6,522 nt of DNA from an uncultured Ardenticatenia bacterium (GTDB lineage Bacteria > Chloroflexota > Anaerolineae > Promineifilales > Promineifilaceae), in assembly GCA_937858165.1 (NCBI GenBank), contig CALLZA010000513.1, positions 1 through 6,522 of the forward strand, read 5' to 3'. Each line of letters opens with the position of its first letter. The first letter of the stretch is position 1. The position numbers and the translations under genes were made by a program. The notes below the pieces were generated by a model, which saw only the letters and a program-made list of their open reading frames with translations, was not told the DNA's origin and made no database searches. Shown in pieces: positions 6,036 through 6,522 of this stretch.

Positions 6036-6062
6036 GAAAGCCCTGCCCCGCGCAGGGCTTTC
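6036..6062 (+). terminator. Probable terminator of nrdR
   Basis: An 11-bp perfect stem, GAAAGCCCTGC / GCAGGGCTTTC, with a 5-base loop (CCCGC) starts 48 bases after the nrdR stop. The 3' arm ends in CTTTC and is followed by pyrimidine-rich DNA rather than a long T-run, so termination is likely but may be incomplete. The symmetric A and T ends would also let it work from the other strand. Confidence 0.75.
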
Positions 6063-6102
6063 GCCTTCCGCTTCCGTCTCTCAAGAGAAGAGTGTCTGCG
6101 CC

Positions 6103-6135
6103 CCCTCGCCCCTTAGGAGAGGGCTAGGGAGAGGG
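6103..6135. repeat. C-rich/G-rich imperfect palindrome
   Basis: CCCTC (6103-6107) can pair with GAGGG (6131-6135) and CCC (6109-6111) with GGG (6127-6129), with alternative pairing of CCCT (6110-6113) to AGGG (6120-6123). The C-rich half, central TTAGGAGAGGG and G-rich half resemble dispersed intergenic repeats of many GC-rich bacteria. Only one copy is present here. Confidence 0.45.
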
Positions 6136-6200
6136 TCTGCCTTCCACCAGCCAAAGCCACCCTCCCCTACCTCCTCCCCAATGGCGGGAGATCAGAGCTA

Positions 6201-6238
6201 GGGCGCGGGCGTCCCCGGACTGGGAAACGCCCACGCCC
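6201..6238. terminator. GC-rich hairpin, possible terminator for a convergent transcript
   Basis: GGGCGCGGGCGT (6201-6212) pairs with ACGCCCACGCCC (6227-6238) over 12 bp with one mismatch; CCC (6214-6216) and GGG (6222-6224) can add an inner stem. It has no T-run on the + side. Read from the minus strand it lies just beyond a stop codon at 6264-6262, so it could end a gene entering from the right. Confidence 0.45.
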
Positions 6239-6342
6239 GAAAGTCCGCCGGACAGCTATCCCTATCGCGCCAATACGGCCGCCGCTCCAGCGTCCGCGCC
6301 GGCATGACCAGCAAGCCGCAGCCGACAACCCCAGCGTGATAC

Positions 6343-6412
6343 CTGTCTCTTATACACATCTGACGCTGCCGACGAGCGATCTAGTGTAGATCTCGGTGGT
6401 CGCCGTATCATT
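6343..6412. other. Illumina Nextera adapter read-through (not genomic)
   Basis: CTGTCTCTTATACACATCT (6343-6361) is the exact complement of the 19-base Tn5 mosaic end used in Nextera libraries. GACGCTGCCGACGA (6362-6375) is the complement of the Nextera read-1 adapter. GCGATCTA (6376-6383) is an 8-base index, the reverse complement of TAGATCGC (i5 index N501/S501). Bases 6384-6412 are the exact 29-base complement of the P5 flow-cell primer. The order is exactly that of a read running off the end of a short insert, so genomic sequence stops at about 6342. Confidence 0.99.
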
Positions 6413-6522
6413 AAAAAAAAAAAAAAAGACAAAAAGAAAAAAAAAAAAAAGATCGGCACACACAGACAAATCACGAGGAAGAACAGCACAGACGAGAAGC
6501 AGCACGAGAGTCAAGCATATAG
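6413..6522. other. A-rich sequencer noise after the adapter (not genomic)
   Basis: After the P5 complement comes a run of 15 A (6413-6427), a second A-rich run (6431-6450) broken by one G, and about 70 bases of purine/CA-rich sequence without coding character. This is what base calling yields once a read passes the physical end of its template. The GATCGG at 6451 recalls the start of a TruSeq adapter but diverges at once. Confidence 0.93.

Larger units (their letters stand above)
5989..6342. other. Non-coding stretch after nrdR, up to the end of genomic sequence
   Basis: No open frame here resembles a known protein. The stretch holds at least three palindromes (6036-6062, 6103-6135, 6201-6238) and a small imperfect hairpin right after the nrdR stop (6003-6007 with 6019-6023). 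On the minus strand an open frame runs from the adapter junction to a TAG at 6264-6262, followed by the hairpin at 6238-6201. This could be the last ~26 codons of a convergent gene, but the peptide is not recognisable. Confidence 0.6.

Noticed and set aside
6019..6201. 60-codon + strand open frame after nrdR
   Set aside because: It runs through the terminator hairpin and the C-rich palindrome, has Ser/Pro-rich random composition and no Shine-Dalgarno.
6343..6361. Tn5 mosaic end as evidence of a transposon
   Set aside because: It is followed exactly by Nextera adapter, index and P5 complement, so it comes from library preparation.
6262..6489. 75-codon minus-strand open frame spanning the contig end
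   Set aside because: Most of it is translated adapter and poly-A. Only the ~26 codons left of 6343 are genomic, and they are not recognisable.

Overview
The window is the end of a GC-rich bacterial contig carrying part of a division and cell-wall (dcw) cluster. All genes are on the + strand: the 3' part of murB (1-483), ddl (498-1724), ftsQ (1721-2725), ftsA (2789-4036) and ftsZ (4127-5314). A separate nrdR unit follows (5533-5988). The order murB-ddl-ftsQ-ftsA-ftsZ, nrdR directly behind ftsZ, the high GC, and short tandem heptanucleotide repeats in and between genes together suggest a Chloroflexota (Anaerolineae-like) metagenome contig. This assignment is an inference from gene order and protein style, not from a database match.

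The genes form one pathway. MurB makes UDP-N-acetylmuramic acid and Ddl makes the D-Ala-D-Ala end of the peptidoglycan stem. FtsQ is the membrane scaffold of the divisome, FtsA anchors FtsZ filaments to the membrane, and FtsZ is the tubulin-like ring protein. murB, ddl and ftsQ are tightly packed (14-base gap, then an ATGA overlap). ftsA and ftsZ follow gaps of 63 and 90 bases, each with a good Shine-Dalgarno sequence. A near-perfect 22-bp inverted repeat after ftsZ marks the end of the block. nrdR has its own plausible extended -10 promoter and a pair of inverted NrdR-box-like sequences, which suggests autoregulation. A strong hairpin terminator follows it.

The least ordinary biology is the repeat content. 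FtsQ contains an acidic insertion built from eleven in-register 7-bp units (2315-2391) and a 21-bp duplication (2396-2437). A different 7-bp periodic repeat fills the ftsQ-ftsA gap (2739-2773). A large palindrome lies in the non-conserved tail of ddl (1640-1671). In ftsQ, the positions where pure heptamers would create TGA stops all carry variant bases.

From 5989 to 6342 I see no credible gene, only several palindromes. From 6343 to the end the sequence is not genomic. It is Illumina Nextera adapter read-through (Tn5 mosaic end, read-1 adapter complement, an 8-base i5 index and P5 complement), followed by A-rich sequencer noise. Genomic sequence ends at about 6342. The first ~120 bases also fit MurB poorly and may be low quality. 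I found no new defence, mobile or metabolic system here.
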